DNA of 64,000 nucleotides from assembly GCF_946479765.1 (NCBI RefSeq), contig NZ_CAMLHO010000014.1:1-64000 (forward strand), in the 5' to 3' direction. The notes beneath the pieces are model-generated. The model saw only the letters and a program-made list of their open reading frames with translations, had not been told where the DNA came from and made no database searches. Positions 19,687 through 29,108 of the stretch are shown here, one piece after another (the first letter of the stretch is position 1; every line of letters starts with the position of its first letter). A program made the position numbers and the translations under genes. Source of the DNA: an uncultured Aliivibrio sp. Lineage in GTDB: Bacteria; Pseudomonadota; Gammaproteobacteria; Enterobacterales; Vibrionaceae.

Positions 19687-20139
19687 TTACTTTTTGTTTT
19701 TTACCGACTTCGCTTTTACTAACGGTAGATTCGCTTCATTCCAAGAGATCAAACCATTCTTAAGTAATTTAACTTGCTCAAAACCAGCTTTATGCAAATC
19801 ATTTGCTGCCGCTTGAGCTGTTTGACCTGTTTTGCATACAACAATAATTGGGGTGGTTTTTGAATTTTCAAGACCTGATAAGCTACCAGCTTTGATGTCG
19901 CTTGGTAAAATGTGACGAGCACCCGTAATGTGACCTGATTTGAACTCATCTTTAGAGCGAACATCTACAACAATCGCGTCTTCACGATTCATTAGAGTTG
20001 TTGCTTGTGCTGGATCAATCTCTTGGTAGCCTGATGTTTTTTGCTTTACTACGTTCTGAATTAACGCAACAATAATACCAACCCAAACAACAGCTAAAAT
20101 CATGTTGTTGGTTACAAAATCGATGATTGACGTTTCCAT
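19687..20139 (-). CDS. membrane-anchored rhodanese-domain protein (YibN-like)
   Basis: About 150 residues. One N-terminal membrane segment at about 12-28 is followed by a rhodanese domain. The family motifs AIVVDVRSKDEFKSGHI and the active-site loop VVCKTGQTA with its catalytic Cys are intact. It could carry sulfane sulfur, but the substrate is unknown. The frame extends to 20196; I prefer METSI at 20139 because GAGATAAAG precedes it and family N-termini agree. Placed next to secB as in E. coli yibN. Confidence 0.85.
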   Translation of the reverse strand: METSIIDFVTNNMILAVVWVGIIVALIQNVVKQKTSGYQEIDPAQATTLMNREDAIVVDVRSKDEFKSGHITGARHILPSDIKAGSLSGLENSKTTPIIVVCKTGQTAQAAANDLHKAGFEQVKLLKNGLISWNEANLPLVKAKSVKNKK

Positions 20140-20361
20140 ATTCTTTATCTCTGATTTTTTAGATAACCACATGTCATTAGACAGTCCAGTTACCATAGGC
20201 GCTAAAATTAAAGCGAAAGTATACCCTAGGGTTTCTTTTGAAACTAGCGAGGATAAAAAAACAGCCTAATACAGCTAAAATGCTGTGATATTGGTTTTAC
20301 AATTGAGACCAAATACAAACTCTGCCTAGTCAGAGTCCACTCTATCTGAAATAATGCTGCG

Positions 20362-21507
20362 ATGAACATATCCCTTGTAAATACGTTTTTTTCTTTTCGT
20401 AAACTCTGTACGACGGCGTTAGTATGCCTGATATTTAGCTTTCCTATAATCTCTCATGCTAATGACGCAGAATTAAAGGGAATGAAACAAGAAATATCTC
20501 GTCAAAACTCCGTGCTAAACAAGCAGAAAAAAGAACTCTCTGGTCTTCAATCTAGCCTTAAAAAGCACGAATTATCGATCGCTAATGCCTCTAAACAAGC
20601 ACGTAATGCAACAAAAGAACTTAATGCATTAAAACTCTCTATTACCGAACTAAAACAGCAACAATCCGAATTAAGCCAACAACAAATTGGGCAAATTCAG
20701 ATCCTTAAAGATCTGCTAATTAATCACTATCTCACAAATCGGAATAATCAACTATCTAACGTATTAAGCGGTGATGATGTCATTAAAATAGATCGTATGA
20801 CGCAATACGCTCAACGTTTATCTGAAGCAAGGGTGGGTGCTCTCTCTCAATTAGAGTTCACCACGATGCAGCTAGAAGAAAAAGAAGCCTCTTTGCTTAA
20901 GCAACAACAGAGACAAAGTGAGCTGCTTGCACAATACACGAAAGAAAAACAGACACTGCAAACGTCTCAAAATAAACGTAAGAAAACCGTTTCAAGCATT
21001 AAGCATCGCATCTCAAGTGAAAACGGTTATTTAAATGAATTACAGCAAAATGAAAAACGTTTAAAAGTTGCTATCGCCAAGGCAAAAGCTAAAAACAATG
21101 TTCCTATGGATGGTATTGCGCGTCAAAAAGGTCGTCTACCTTGGCCAATCGACAATCCTAAAACATTGCATAGCTTTGGTACTAAACAGACAGGACAACT
21201 AACCTGGAAGGGCATGGTGTTAGCGAGTCAATATGGAGCCCCAGTTAAAGCGATTGATTCAGGTAAAGTTGTGTTTGCTGATTGGTTGCGTGGCTATGGC
21301 TTAATGCTCCTCATTGACCACGGTAAAGGTGATATGACGTTATATGGTTACAACCAAAGCCTAATGAAGAAGGAAGGCGATAAAGTTCGCGCTGGTGAAA
21401 CCATTGCAGTGGTTGGTGACAGTGGCGGTCAAGACAGACCTTCTCTGTACTTTGAAATCCGCCGTAACAGTAAAGCACAAAATCCTCGCTCTTGGTTAAA
21501 GCGTTAG
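20362..21507 (+). CDS. envC: murein hydrolase activator EnvC
   Basis: EnvC is a periplasmic coiled-coil protein recruited by FtsEX that activates the septal amidases AmiA and AmiB. The 381 residues have a signal peptide ending at SHANDA (about residue 33), two long Gln/Lys/Leu-rich coiled-coil stretches (about 40-110 and 160-240) and a C-terminal LytM (M23-like) domain from about 260. The domain shows LIDHGKGDMTLYGYNQ where active peptidases have HxH, so the zinc site is degenerate as expected of an activator rather than an enzyme. It ends at a strong terminator. Confidence 0.92.
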   Translation: MNISLVNTFFSFRKLCTTALVCLIFSFPIISHANDAELKGMKQEISRQNSVLNKQKKELSGLQSSLKKHELSIANASKQARNATKELNALKLSITELKQQQSELSQQQIGQIQILKDLLINHYLTNRNNQLSNVLSGDDVIKIDRMTQYAQRLSEARVGALSQLEFTTMQLEEKEASLLKQQQRQSELLAQYTKEKQTLQTSQNKRKKTVSSIKHRISSENGYLNELQQNEKRLKVAIAKAKAKNNVPMDGIARQKGRLPWPIDNPKTLHSFGTKQTGQLTWKGMVLASQYGAPVKAIDSGKVVFADWLRGYGLMLLIDHGKGDMTLYGYNQSLMKKEGDKVRAGETIAVVGDSGGQDRPSLYFEIRRNSKAQNPRSWLKR

Positions 21508-21540
21508 TCATTACATAATTAATCAGTAAAGTCAGACATT

Positions 21541-21590
21541 AAAAAAGCCGCGTTATCTCTATTTGTATAGAAGGATAACGCGGCTTTTTT
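21541..21590 (+). terminator. strong bidirectional terminator between envC and fxsA
   Basis: AAAAAAGCCGCGTTATC and GATAACGCGGCTTTTTT form a 17-bp perfect stem around a 16-nt loop. T runs exist on both strands, serving both convergent genes. Confidence 0.92.
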
Positions 21591-21613
21591 ATTCAATTCA
21601 TATAGCGAGCCGA

Positions 21614-22147
21614 TTATTTTAAGGTTTTATTCGGATCATCTTCTTTACGTTGAAATTCACCTTCAAACACATCTCCTCGTTGACCGTTCTGATTTTCTTG
21701 ATCAAATGGGTTACCTTGATTAAACGGGCCATTTTGATCGAATCCACCACCGAAACCAGCATGAAAGCCACCTTGTGATGCCCCCATTCCATTCACTTTT
21801 ACTCTGCTCATTAATTGTTTTGCTAAATACGACCTTGGTGCTGGCAATAAAACTAACATACCTAATGCATCGGTCATAAAACCAGGAACCAGTAATAGCA
21901 CACCAGCAATCGCAAGCATGACGCCTTCTATGATTTGTTGTGCAGGTAATTCACCTTGTTGTAACTTTGACTGCACCGACATCAACGTTTGGATCCCTTG
22001 ACTTCGTACCAATGACGCTCCTACAAAAGCGGTAATAAGTACTAATCCAAGTGTCGGCCACATTCCTAACATGCCGCCAACTTGCACAAACAGCGCAATT
22101 TCAATAATAGGTACAAAAATAAACATGAGTAATAAAATAGGAAACAC
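21614..22147 (-). CDS. fxsA: FxsA family membrane protein
   Basis: FxsA is a cytoplasmic-membrane protein whose excess in E. coli relieves F-plasmid exclusion of phage T7; its normal role is unclear. The protein has hydrophobic segments at about 1-25, 27-45 and 70-100 with the conserved ASLVRSQGIQT and LLLVPGFMTDALG stretches. The C-terminal tail is low-complexity, rich in Gly, Asn and Gln. I chose GTG at 22147 because GAGG lies 6 nt before it. The upstream TTG at 22159 would overlap that ribosome site. Divergent from aspA as in E. coli. Confidence 0.85.
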   Translation of the reverse strand: MFPILLLMFIFVPIIEIALFVQVGGMLGMWPTLGLVLITAFVGASLVRSQGIQTLMSVQSKLQQGELPAQQIIEGVMLAIAGVLLLVPGFMTDALGMLVLLPAPRSYLAKQLMSRVKVNGMGASQGGFHAGFGGGFDQNGPFNQGNPFDQENQNGQRGDVFEGEFQRKEDDPNKTLK

Positions 22148-22453
22148 AACACACCTCAATTAAATTTAATACGATCTTTTCTTTTTTTGCTTTATTTAGT
22201 GTAGCAGGCATTAACCGCAAACCACTTTTTCTATCCCTATTATGATAGATGCGGCACACCAGTGAACTTTTCAAGAAATAACTCTGTAAAAGAATGTAAA
22301 CAGCCACCAAATTCATTAACTCGATTAGCAGTTATACAACCTATAAAGTAATTATATTAACAACTAGTGAGAGCATTATCTCAATTTGAAATATTTTGCA
22401 AAAACTCGACGTAAAAAGTGATCAACTTAACATTTTTACCACTAAAGAGGTGT
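22148..22453. promoter_or_regulatory. divergent control region fxsA / aspA
   Basis: AT-rich stretch. AGTGA-TCAACT-TAACA near 22416-22431 is a weak CRP-like dyad, and TGATCAACTT recurs about 70 bp further inside the small ORF. No other gene is seen. Confidence 0.4.
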
Positions 22454-22555
22454 ATGATGATTTCAAAACAAGGCATCAGGTACGATATTGATCAACTTTC
22501 TGACGAACGGATTCTACTCGCAGATATGATCACTTGGACAGAATCCAATAATTAA
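22454..22555 (+). CDS. possible 33-residue small protein or leader ORF upstream of aspA
   Basis: The frame begins ATGATGATTTCAAAACAAGG and ends at TAA 24 bp before aspA. AAGAGG lies 5-8 nt upstream, a better ribosome site than many here. The predicted peptide is amphipathic with an acidic centre (DIDQLSDERILLADMITW) and has no membrane segment or signal. It could be a true small protein, a leader peptide for aspA or chance. The function is unknown. Confidence 0.35.
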   Translation: MMISKQGIRYDIDQLSDERILLADMITWTESNN

Positions 22556-22579
22556 AATATAGAACCTCAAAGGCTTACT

Positions 22580-24028
22580 ATGACTCAGATGCTTGATTTA
22601 GAAAAAACAAATACTGCTACCCGTATTGAAGAAGATTTGCTAGGTGAACGTCACGTTCCTGCTGACGCTTACTACGGTATTCATACCCTTCGTGCTATGG
22701 AAAACTTCAACATTTCGAATGTAACTATTTCAGATGTTCCTGAATTTGTTCGTGGCATGATCTACACGAAAAAAGCAGCAGCTTTAGCTAACAAAGAATT
22801 AGGTGCGATTCCTTCACAAGTTGGTGAGTACATCATCAAAGCGTGTGATTTAATTCTTGAAACTGGCAAGTGCATGGACCAATTCCCATCAGACGTATAT
22901 CAAGGTGGTGCAGGTACTTCAGTTAACATGAATGCTAACGAAGTTATTGCTAACGTTGCTCTTGAACTAATGGGTAAAGAGAAAGGCGAATACGATATCA
23001 TTAACCCTAATGATCACGTAAACCGCTCTCAATCAACTAACTGTGCATACCCAACAGGCTTCCGTATTGCTGTATACAACAGCATGATGAAACTAATCGA
23101 AGCGATTGAATACCTAAAAGGTGCGTTCGATCTTAAAGATCAAGAATTCCGTAACGTTCTGAAAATGGGTCGTACTCAGCTTCAAGACGCAGTTCCAATG
23201 ACTGTTGGTCAAGAGTTCCACGCTTGGGGTGTTCTGCTTAAAGAAGAAGTAAAAAATCTTAACTACACAGCGCAACTTCTTTTAGAAGTAAACATCGGTG
23301 CGACTGCAATCGGTACTGGCTTAAACGCGGCTACTGGTTACCAAGAAGCTGCGGTTCGTCATCTATCAGAAGTAACAGGCCTAGAGTGTGTTGCTGCTGA
23401 AGATTTAATTGAAGCAACTTCTGACTGTGGTGCTTATGTTATGATCCACGGTGCGCTAAAACGTACTGCGGTTAAGATGTCTAAAATTTGTAATGATTTA
23501 CGTCTTCTTTCTTCTGGCCCTCGTGCTGGTTTCAATGAATTGAACTTACCTGAGCTTCAAGCTGGTTCTTCAATCATGCCTGCTAAAGTAAACCCAGTAA
23601 TTCCAGAAGTTGTAAACCAAGTATGTTTCAAAGTAATTGGTAACGATACAACAGTAACTTTCGCTGCTGAAGCGGGTCAACTGCAATTAAACGTAATGGA
23701 ACCAGTAATTGGTCAAGCACTTTTCGAATCTATCGAAATCTTGAAAAATGCATGTGTGAACTTACGTGACAAGTGTATCGACGGTATCACGGTAAATAAA
23801 GAAATATGTGAAGCTCACGTATTTAATTCTATCGGTATCGTTACATACCTAAACCCATTCATTGGCCACCACGAAGGTGACATTGTTGGTAAAATTTGTG
23901 CTGAAACAGGCAAAAATGTTCGCGATGTTGTTCTTGAGCGCGGTCTACTAACTGAAGAGCAACTAGATGACATCTTCTCTGTAGAGAATCTAATGCACCC
24001 TCAATACAAAGCAAAACGTTACGATTAA
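22580..24028 (+). CDS. aspA: aspartate ammonia-lyase
   Basis: AspA splits L-aspartate into fumarate and ammonia, here feeding fumarate reductase. The 482-residue protein belongs to the fumarase/aspartase superfamily. It has [10 protein letters not shown] near the N-terminus and the flexible catalytic loop [15 protein letters not shown] with its active-site Ser. AAAGG precedes the ATG. The neighbours fxsA, dcuA and dsbD keep the E. coli order. Confidence 0.96.
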   Translation: MTQMLDLEKTNTATRIEEDLLGERHVPADAYYGIHTLRAMENFNISNVTISDVPEFVRGMIYTKKAAALANKELGAIPSQVGEYIIKACDLILETGKCMDQFPSDVYQGGAGTSVNMNANEVIANVALELMGKEKGEYDIINPNDHVNRSQSTNCAYPTGFRIAVYNSMMKLIEAIEYLKGAFDLKDQEFRNVLKMGRTQLQDAVPMTVGQEFHAWGVLLKEEVKNLNYTAQLLLEVNIGATAIGTGLNAATGYQEAAVRHLSEVTGLECVAAEDLIEATSDCGAYVMIHGALKRTAVKMSKICNDLRLLSSGPRAGFNELNLPELQAGSSIMPAKVNPVIPEVVNQVCFKVIGNDTTVTFAAEAGQLQLNVMEPVIGQALFESIEILKNACVNLRDKCIDGITVNKEICEAHVFNSIGIVTYLNPFIGHHEGDIVGKICAETGKNVRDVVLERGLLTEEQLDDIFSVENLMHPQYKAKRYD

Positions 24029-24043
24029 TTATTAATTGTAAAT

Positions 24044-24071
24044 AGCGAGCTCTTTAGGGCTCGCTTTTTTT
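24044..24071 (+). terminator. intrinsic terminator of aspA
   Basis: AGCGAGC/GCTCGCT with an 8-nt loop, followed by seven T. It separates aspA from dcuA, which may still be reached by read-through. Confidence 0.85.
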
Positions 24072-24192
24072 ATCCTTTTAAAATATTTATAAAATTCATC
24101 AAGTAATCATTCATACTTTTATTGGTTTGTTATATATAGCTACTCAATAAAAATCTGAATAATTATTTTAAATTTAAACTTTGGAGTTATAT

Positions 24193-25494
24193 ATGATTGC
24201 TGTACAGCTTCTCGTCGTATTATTGTTCATCTATTTAGGTGCACGTATCGGCGGTATTGGTATCGGTTTTGCGGGTGGTGCGGGCGTTCTTGTCCTTACC
24301 ATGATCTTAGGTTTAGACGCAGGTTCTATCCCTATCGACGTTATTTTAATTATCATGTCTGTAATCACGGCTATTGCTGCAATGCAAGTGGCTGGTGGTA
24401 TGGATTGGTTGGTTGACCTAGCTGAACAATTTCTTCGTAAAAATCCAAAACGCATTACTTTCTACGCACCAATCGTGACTTACTTCATGACAATGCTAGC
24501 AGGTACAGGTCACACTGCATTCTCTACGCTTCCAGTTATTGCAGAAGTTGCTAAAGAACAAGGTGTTCGCCCATCTCGCCCACTTTCTATTGCTGTTGTT
24601 GCTTCTCAAATTGCAATCACTGCGTCTCCAATCTCTGCGGCGGTTGTATTCTTCTCTGGCATCCTTGAGCCACTAGGTGTGGATTACTTAACGCTATTAG
24701 CGGTATGTATTCCTTCAACATTCCTAGCCTGTATGGTTGGTGCATTTGTTGCTAACTTCCTAGGTTGTGAGCTGAAAGATGATCCTGTTTATCAAGAACG
24801 TCTTGCAAAAGGTCTAATCAAAATGAACGGCGCAGGTAAACGTGAAATCTTACCTACGGCAAAAACATCTGTTTATATCTTCTGTGTTGCTATCGTCGCT
24901 GTTGTTGCTTATGCAACGATGATCAGTGGCAGTGTTGGCCTGATTGAAAATCCAACAATTGGTCGTAACGAAGCTATCATGGCCCTAATGCTAACAGCGG
25001 CTGCTGCTATCGTTACTTTCACTAAGATTGATGCCTCTAAAATTGCTAACGCAGCAACATTCAAATCAGGCATGAGTGCTTGTGTGTGTGTTCTTGGTGT
25101 AGCATGGCTTGGTGATACCTTCGTTTCTTCTCATATTGGTGAAATCAAAGAATTCTCTGCTGAAATCCTTGCACAATACCCGTGGATGCTAGCAATTGTT
25201 TTATTCTTTGCTTCAATGCTTCTTTACTCTCAAGGCGCTACAACGACAGCACTAATGCCTGCTGCATTGGCAATTGGTGTAGCACCAATTACTGCGGTTG
25301 CTTCTTTTGCGGCAGTAAGTGCGCTGTTTGTTCTTCCTACTTACCCTACGCTTCTGGCTGCGGTTGAGATGGATGATACTGGCTCAACACGTATTGGTAA
25401 TCTTGTATTTAACCACCCATTCTTCATTCCGGGTGTAGCAACGATTTCTACTTCTGTTGCACTAGGCTTTGTATTTGGCGGTATTATTCTTTAA
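24193..25494 (+). CDS. dcuA: anaerobic C4-dicarboxylate antiporter DcuA
   Basis: DcuA-type carriers exchange aspartate, fumarate or malate for succinate across the inner membrane. The 433 residues contain about ten to twelve hydrophobic segments. The segments QIAITASPISAAVVFFSG, PTYPTLLAAVEMDDTGSTR and FNHPFFIPG are family signatures, and overall wording is closer to DcuA than DcuB. The ATG at 24193 has GGAG 6 nt upstream; a TTG at 24181 is less likely. Together with aspA and frdABCD it completes a fumarate-respiration module. Confidence 0.92.
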   Translation: MIAVQLLVVLLFIYLGARIGGIGIGFAGGAGVLVLTMILGLDAGSIPIDVILIIMSVITAIAAMQVAGGMDWLVDLAEQFLRKNPKRITFYAPIVTYFMTMLAGTGHTAFSTLPVIAEVAKEQGVRPSRPLSIAVVASQIAITASPISAAVVFFSGILEPLGVDYLTLLAVCIPSTFLACMVGAFVANFLGCELKDDPVYQERLAKGLIKMNGAGKREILPTAKTSVYIFCVAIVAVVAYATMISGSVGLIENPTIGRNEAIMALMLTAAAAIVTFTKIDASKIANAATFKSGMSACVCVLGVAWLGDTFVSSHIGEIKEFSAEILAQYPWMLAIVLFFASMLLYSQGATTTALMPAALAIGVAPITAVASFAAVSALFVLPTYPTLLAAVEMDDTGSTRIGNLVFNHPFFIPGVATISTSVALGFVFGGIIL

Positions 25495-25514
25495 TTAAGA
25501 TTTATATATCACCT

Positions 25515-25547
25515 AAAAAAGGCAGCTAAAATTAGCTGCCTTTTTTT
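25515..25547 (+). terminator. intrinsic terminator of dcuA
   Basis: AAAAAAGGCAGCTAA pairs with TTAGCTGCC plus seven T around a short loop. It stands between dcuA and dsbD. Confidence 0.88.
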
Positions 25548-25653
25548 ATCCAAAATTTTATGAGCAGATCATTAATGCAATTGATACTATACTTGCCGAA
25601 CTCTTGACCATTTCGATAGTCATATCCGTATCTATTTTTATAAAGACTTCCAC

Positions 25654-27504
25654 ATGACGAATTTACTCCGATTTCGAGCTGCCCTTTTATCATTCTTCAT
25701 TCTATTCACTTCTTTCGCTCCACAAGCCTTGGCTGCGTTTGATTTAACTAAATTACAAAACCAACAAGGTTCTTCTTTTGTAACGGTAAATGAAGCATTT
25801 CCTTTTAATTTTATGCAACAAGGAGATCGTATTTATTTAGATTGGCAAGTAAAACCTGATTACTATTTATATCAACAACGTATATCTGTCTCTTCTAATG
25901 GTGCTGAAATTGCTAATTTAGTCATGGAAGAAGGTACTCCTCATAATGATGAGTTCTTTGGTAGTGTGAATATCTACACAAAACCATTGACCATTACTGT
26001 GCCATTAATTTCTGTTAGTGATAATGCAGAATTGATCGTTCGATACCAAGGCTGTGCAGAAGCTGGATTCTGTTATCCACCAGAGATCCGTAAAGTTCCA
26101 TTATCAGTACTAACAGCATCAAGTTCATATCAAGATGAAACGGCAAATACTCACGTAGTAGCTAAAAGTGATGCCGCACCAGTTAGCGTAGAAAAGAACA
26201 CGTCATCAGCGACTGAACAAAAAACCGTATCCCAAACTCAACAACAAGAGCTAGCAGATGACCTAGGTGATGCTTGGTGGACTCCCTTCTTATTCTTAGC
26301 GTTAGGGGTTGGTCTTGCTTTTACACCTTGTGTATTACCTATGTACCCTATTCTTACGGGTATTGTTCTGGGCGGTGGAAAGCTGTCTCACGGTAAGGCT
26401 TTTAAGCTCTCTTTTATTTACGTTCAAGGCATGGCCTTAACCTATACCCTACTTGGGTTAGTGGTTGCTTCGGCAGGCATGCAATTTCAAGCGGCATTAC
26501 AACACCCTTATGTATTGATTGGTTTGAGCATCATGTTTGTGTTGCTCGCATTATCTATGTTTGGCGCTTACACAATCCAACTGCCAAGCAGTTTACAAAC
26601 CAAATTAAATGACATTAGTAACCAACAAAAAGGCGGTAACCTAGGTGGTGTATTTGCTATGGGTGCTATATCTGGTTTAGTTTGTTCACCATGCACAACA
26701 GCTCCGCTCTCTGGTGCACTGCTTTACGTAGCAAAAAGTGGCGACTTACTGACTGGTGCAGTTGCTCTGTATGCCTTAGCGATTGGTATGGGGATCCCTC
26801 TAATTTTAGCGGCAGTATTTGGTAATAAATTACTACCAAAAGCAGGCGTGTGGATGACACATGTGAAGACGCTATTTGGCTTCATTTTGTTAGCGGTTCC
26901 TGTGTTCTTGTTGGAACGTATTCTTCCCCATAGCATTACGCCATTTATTTGGTCTGCATTGGGTATTGCTGCGTTTGGTTGGTTATATCATGTCAAAGCG
27001 ACGATGCCTCAATCATGGAAAACCAGTGTTGCTGGGATCATCGCTATCTTGGGTATTGTGGGCTCTGCAATCCCTGTGATTGATGCAATTTCAGGTAAGG
27101 CGAATACTGAAGTGAGTGCTACAACTCAAGCCGTAACGTTTAAAAAGATAAGTACGATTGAAGACTTAAGCCGAGAATTGGAAGCGGCAAAAGCACAAGG
27201 AAAACCTGTAATGCTCGACTTTTATGCTGACTGGTGTGTCGCTTGTAAAGAGTTTGAAAAGTACACATTCCATAATGAAAATGTAGAACCGCTCTTAGGT
27301 GAATTTATCTTATTGCAGGCTGACGTAACTAAAAACAGCCCTGAAGACATTGAGTTACTTAAACAATTGAAAGTCCTTGGCTTACCAACTATCGACTTTT
27401 GGAATACGAACGGTGATTACTTATCAACTTCACGCTTAACTGGATTTATGAAAGCAGAGCCTTTTATTCAGCATTTGCAACAAAATGTGAGCTTGGTTGA
27501 ATAA
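25654..27504 (+). CDS. dsbD: thiol:disulfide interchange protein DsbD
   Basis: DsbD carries reducing power from cytoplasmic thioredoxin to the periplasm for DsbC, CcmG and others. The 616 residues show a signal peptide ending near AQALA (27), the periplasmic alpha domain with Cys134 and Cys140 ([10 protein letters not shown]), an eight-helix CcdA-like core with [10 protein letters not shown] (Cys226) and CSPCT, and a C-terminal thioredoxin domain with WCVAC at about 527-531. All three redox Cys pairs are intact. In E. coli cutA lies between dcuA and dsbD; it is absent here. Confidence 0.95.
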   Translation: MTNLLRFRAALLSFFILFTSFAPQALAAFDLTKLQNQQGSSFVTVNEAFPFNFMQQGDRIYLDWQVKPDYYLYQQRISVSSNGAEIANLVMEEGTPHNDEFFGSVNIYTKPLTITVPLISVSDNAELIVRYQGCAEAGFCYPPEIRKVPLSVLTASSSYQDETANTHVVAKSDAAPVSVEKNTSSATEQKTVSQTQQQELADDLGDAWWTPFLFLALGVGLAFTPCVLPMYPILTGIVLGGGKLSHGKAFKLSFIYVQGMALTYTLLGLVVASAGMQFQAALQHPYVLIGLSIMFVLLALSMFGAYTIQLPSSLQTKLNDISNQQKGGNLGGVFAMGAISGLVCSPCTTAPLSGALLYVAKSGDLLTGAVALYALAIGMGIPLILAAVFGNKLLPKAGVWMTHVKTLFGFILLAVPVFLLERILPHSITPFIWSALGIAAFGWLYHVKATMPQSWKTSVAGIIAILGIVGSAIPVIDAISGKANTEVSATTQAVTFKKISTIEDLSRELEAAKAQGKPVMLDFYADWCVACKEFEKYTFHNENVEPLLGEFILLQADVTKNSPEDIELLKQLKVLGLPTIDFWNTNGDYLSTSRLTGFMKAEPFIQHLQQNVSLVE

Positions 27505-27548
27505 TTTTGCTCCTTTATTGACCAAAATCATTAGCATTATGAAGACAC

Positions 27549-27569
27549 TTATTTTACAATGCGAATTAA
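27549..27569. promoter_or_regulatory. candidate NagC operator upstream of nagB
   Basis: TTATTTTACAATGCGAATTAA is an imperfect dyad resembling NagC sites (TTATTT near one end, AAT-rich mirror at the other, GC core). It lies about 40 bp before the nagB start. NagC repression of nagB is established in E. coli and vibrios; this particular site is inferred. Confidence 0.45.
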
Positions 27570-27611
27570 CGCAATTAAGCGAACAATTACATTAATTTTT
27601 TGAGGTATATG

Positions 27612-28412
27612 ATGAGACTTATTCCATTAAACCAAGCAGAACAAGTAGGCGCGTGGTCAGCACAACACATTGTTAACCGCATCAATGAGTTTAACCCAAC
27701 AGCAGATCGTCCATTTGTTCTTGGTCTTCCTACTGGTGGAACTCCTCTTAATACTTACAAAAAGCTAATTGAACTGTACAAAGCAGACAAAGTAAGCTTT
27801 AAGAACGTAATAACATTCAACATGGATGAGTACATCGGTCTTGATACAAATCATCCAGAATCTTACCGTACTTTCATGTTTGAAAACTTTTTCAACCATG
27901 TTGATATCCAAGAAGAAAACATTAACCTTCTAAACGGTAACACTGACAACCACGAAGAAGAATGCCAGCGTTACGAAGACAAAATTAAGTCTTACGGCCG
28001 CATTAACTTGTTCATGGGTGGTGTTGGTAACGACGGTCATATCGCATTTAACGAACCAGCTTCATCTCTAGCATCTCGTACTCGTATCAAAACACTAACT
28101 GAAGATACTCGTATTGCTAACTCTCGTTTCTTCGACGGCGATATTGCTCAAGTACCTAAGTACGCATTAACTATCGGTGTTGGTACTCTGCTTGATTCTG
28201 AAGAGATCATGATCCTAATCACTGGCCACAACAAAGCACTTGCTCTACAAGCTGCTGTTGAAGGTTCTGTAAACCACATGTGGACAGTATCAGCACTTCA
28301 AATTCACCCTAAATCAGTGATCGTTTGTGATGAAGCATCACAACAAGAACTGAAAGTGAAAACAGTTAAATACTTTAAAGAACTAGAAGCTGAAAACATT
28401 AAGCACGTTTAA
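27612..28412 (+). CDS. nagB: glucosamine-6-phosphate deaminase
   Basis: NagB converts glucosamine 6-phosphate to fructose 6-phosphate and ammonia, the last step of N-acetylglucosamine/chitin use. The 266 residues match E. coli NagB in length. The catalytic segments NMDEYIG (Asp) and [14 protein letters not shown] (catalytic His) are present. The frame opens at 27600, but ATG at 27612 gives the canonical MRLIPL start with TGAGGTAT ahead. It stands alone rather than in a nagBAC operon. Confidence 0.96.
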   Translation: MRLIPLNQAEQVGAWSAQHIVNRINEFNPTADRPFVLGLPTGGTPLNTYKKLIELYKADKVSFKNVITFNMDEYIGLDTNHPESYRTFMFENFFNHVDIQEENINLLNGNTDNHEEECQRYEDKIKSYGRINLFMGGVGNDGHIAFNEPASSLASRTRIKTLTEDTRIANSRFFDGDIAQVPKYALTIGVGTLLDSEEIMILITGHNKALALQAAVEGSVNHMWTVSALQIHPKSVIVCDEASQQELKVKTVKYFKELEAENIKHV

Positions 28413-28433
28413 TCTTCTGCTTTATATATCGCA

Positions 28434-28462
28434 AAAAGGAGAACTTATGTTCTCCTTTTTTA
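28434..28462 (+). terminator. intrinsic terminator of nagB
   Basis: AAAAAGGAGAAC/GTTCTCCTTTTTT with a TTAT loop, a compact hairpin ending in six T. Confidence 0.88.
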
Positions 28463-28757
28463 TGTCTATTTTTTGGATTATCATTTCAACACCACTCCAC
28501 TAATCCACATTTAACCACTCACATCATATTCTTTTTCTATTCTCATGATCTTTTACCTCCAAAATACGCTTCAAATTCCACGCATACAAAAAACACCTTC
28601 TAATTGAAAGCACCCACAAACAAAAAACAAAGTCGTAAAATGGAAATAAAGCAAATGAGGGATAATACTTAAGAGGCAGTTTTATTCGTAATAAAATTTC
28701 AGTTTACAAGCAACGAAATTAAACGATTTAATTCGAAGCGTGAATAAAAGATGAAAA

Positions 28758-28773
28758 TGTGAAGCAAATCACT
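28758..28773. promoter_or_regulatory. CRP-like site 1
   Basis: TGTGA-AGCAAA-TCACT matches 9 of the 10 conserved CRP half-site bases (TGTGA-N6-TCACA). Confidence 0.65.
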
Positions 28774-28808
28774 TTGATGTTTAATTATTTAAATTCAAAT
28801 TCAAAATT

Positions 28809-28824
28809 CGTGACAAGGGTCACC
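28809..28824. promoter_or_regulatory. CRP-like site 2
   Basis: CGTGA-CAAGGG-TCACC matches 8 of 10 conserved bases and keeps both inner GTGA/TCAC cores. Confidence 0.55.
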
Positions 28825-28967
28825 ATTTCTTACTTGAGATAATCTCTACAAACGAGATCTTGATCGACAAATAGTAATTGACAAAGTTGAAATTTATTTT
28901 TTGTAGTAAATTTTCAATACGTTAATGCAACGAAGATCTACTTTATTTATTGCAGATGGAGTGAAAA

Positions 28968-28983
28968 CGTGACTTGATTCACG
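28968..28983. promoter_or_regulatory. CRP-like site 3
   Basis: CGTGA-CTTGAT-TCACG is a dyad with both GTGA/TCAC cores. A plus-strand start near 29037 would put it at about -61.5, a class I position; a TATATC -10 lies at 29025-29030. Confidence 0.6.
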
Positions 28984-29015
28984 AATTTCCCGTTATCGGT
29001 TCAATTAAAAAATCT

Positions 29016-29050
29016 ATGGTAAATTATATCTGTACTTAGAAATTAACCAA
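29016..29050 (-). promoter_or_regulatory. candidate antisense promoter (MtlS-like RNA)
   Basis: On the minus strand TTGGTT, a 16-nt spacer and a perfect TATAAT would start RNA near 29016 running away from mtlA, through the mtlA leader. The location and direction match the antisense MtlS RNA of V. cholerae. No good terminator was found, so the RNA's 3' end is unknown. Confidence 0.4.
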
Positions 29051-29108
29051 TGACTTTGGCGAGTCATTTTTAGACAGTTTAATAAAAACCTCAAACGGGG
29101 AATCACTC

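Larger units (their letters stand above)
28463..29108 (+). promoter_or_regulatory. long mtlA control region
   Basis: Nearly 650 bp with no credible ORF. It holds three CRP-like dyads (28758-28773, 28809-28824, 28968-28983), a TTGACA at 28878-28883, a possible minus-strand promoter at 29023-29050 and a small hairpin at 29049-29069. The mtlA start has GGGG/GGAA some 10 nt before it. Catabolite control of mannitol genes by CRP is established in E. coli. In Vibrio cholerae an antisense RNA, MtlS, is made from the corresponding region. Confidence 0.6.

Noticed and set aside
28463-29108. Hidden protein gene in the mtlA upstream region
   Set aside because: No frame over about 40 codons with a ribosome site; the stretch is better explained by CRP sites and leader RNA.
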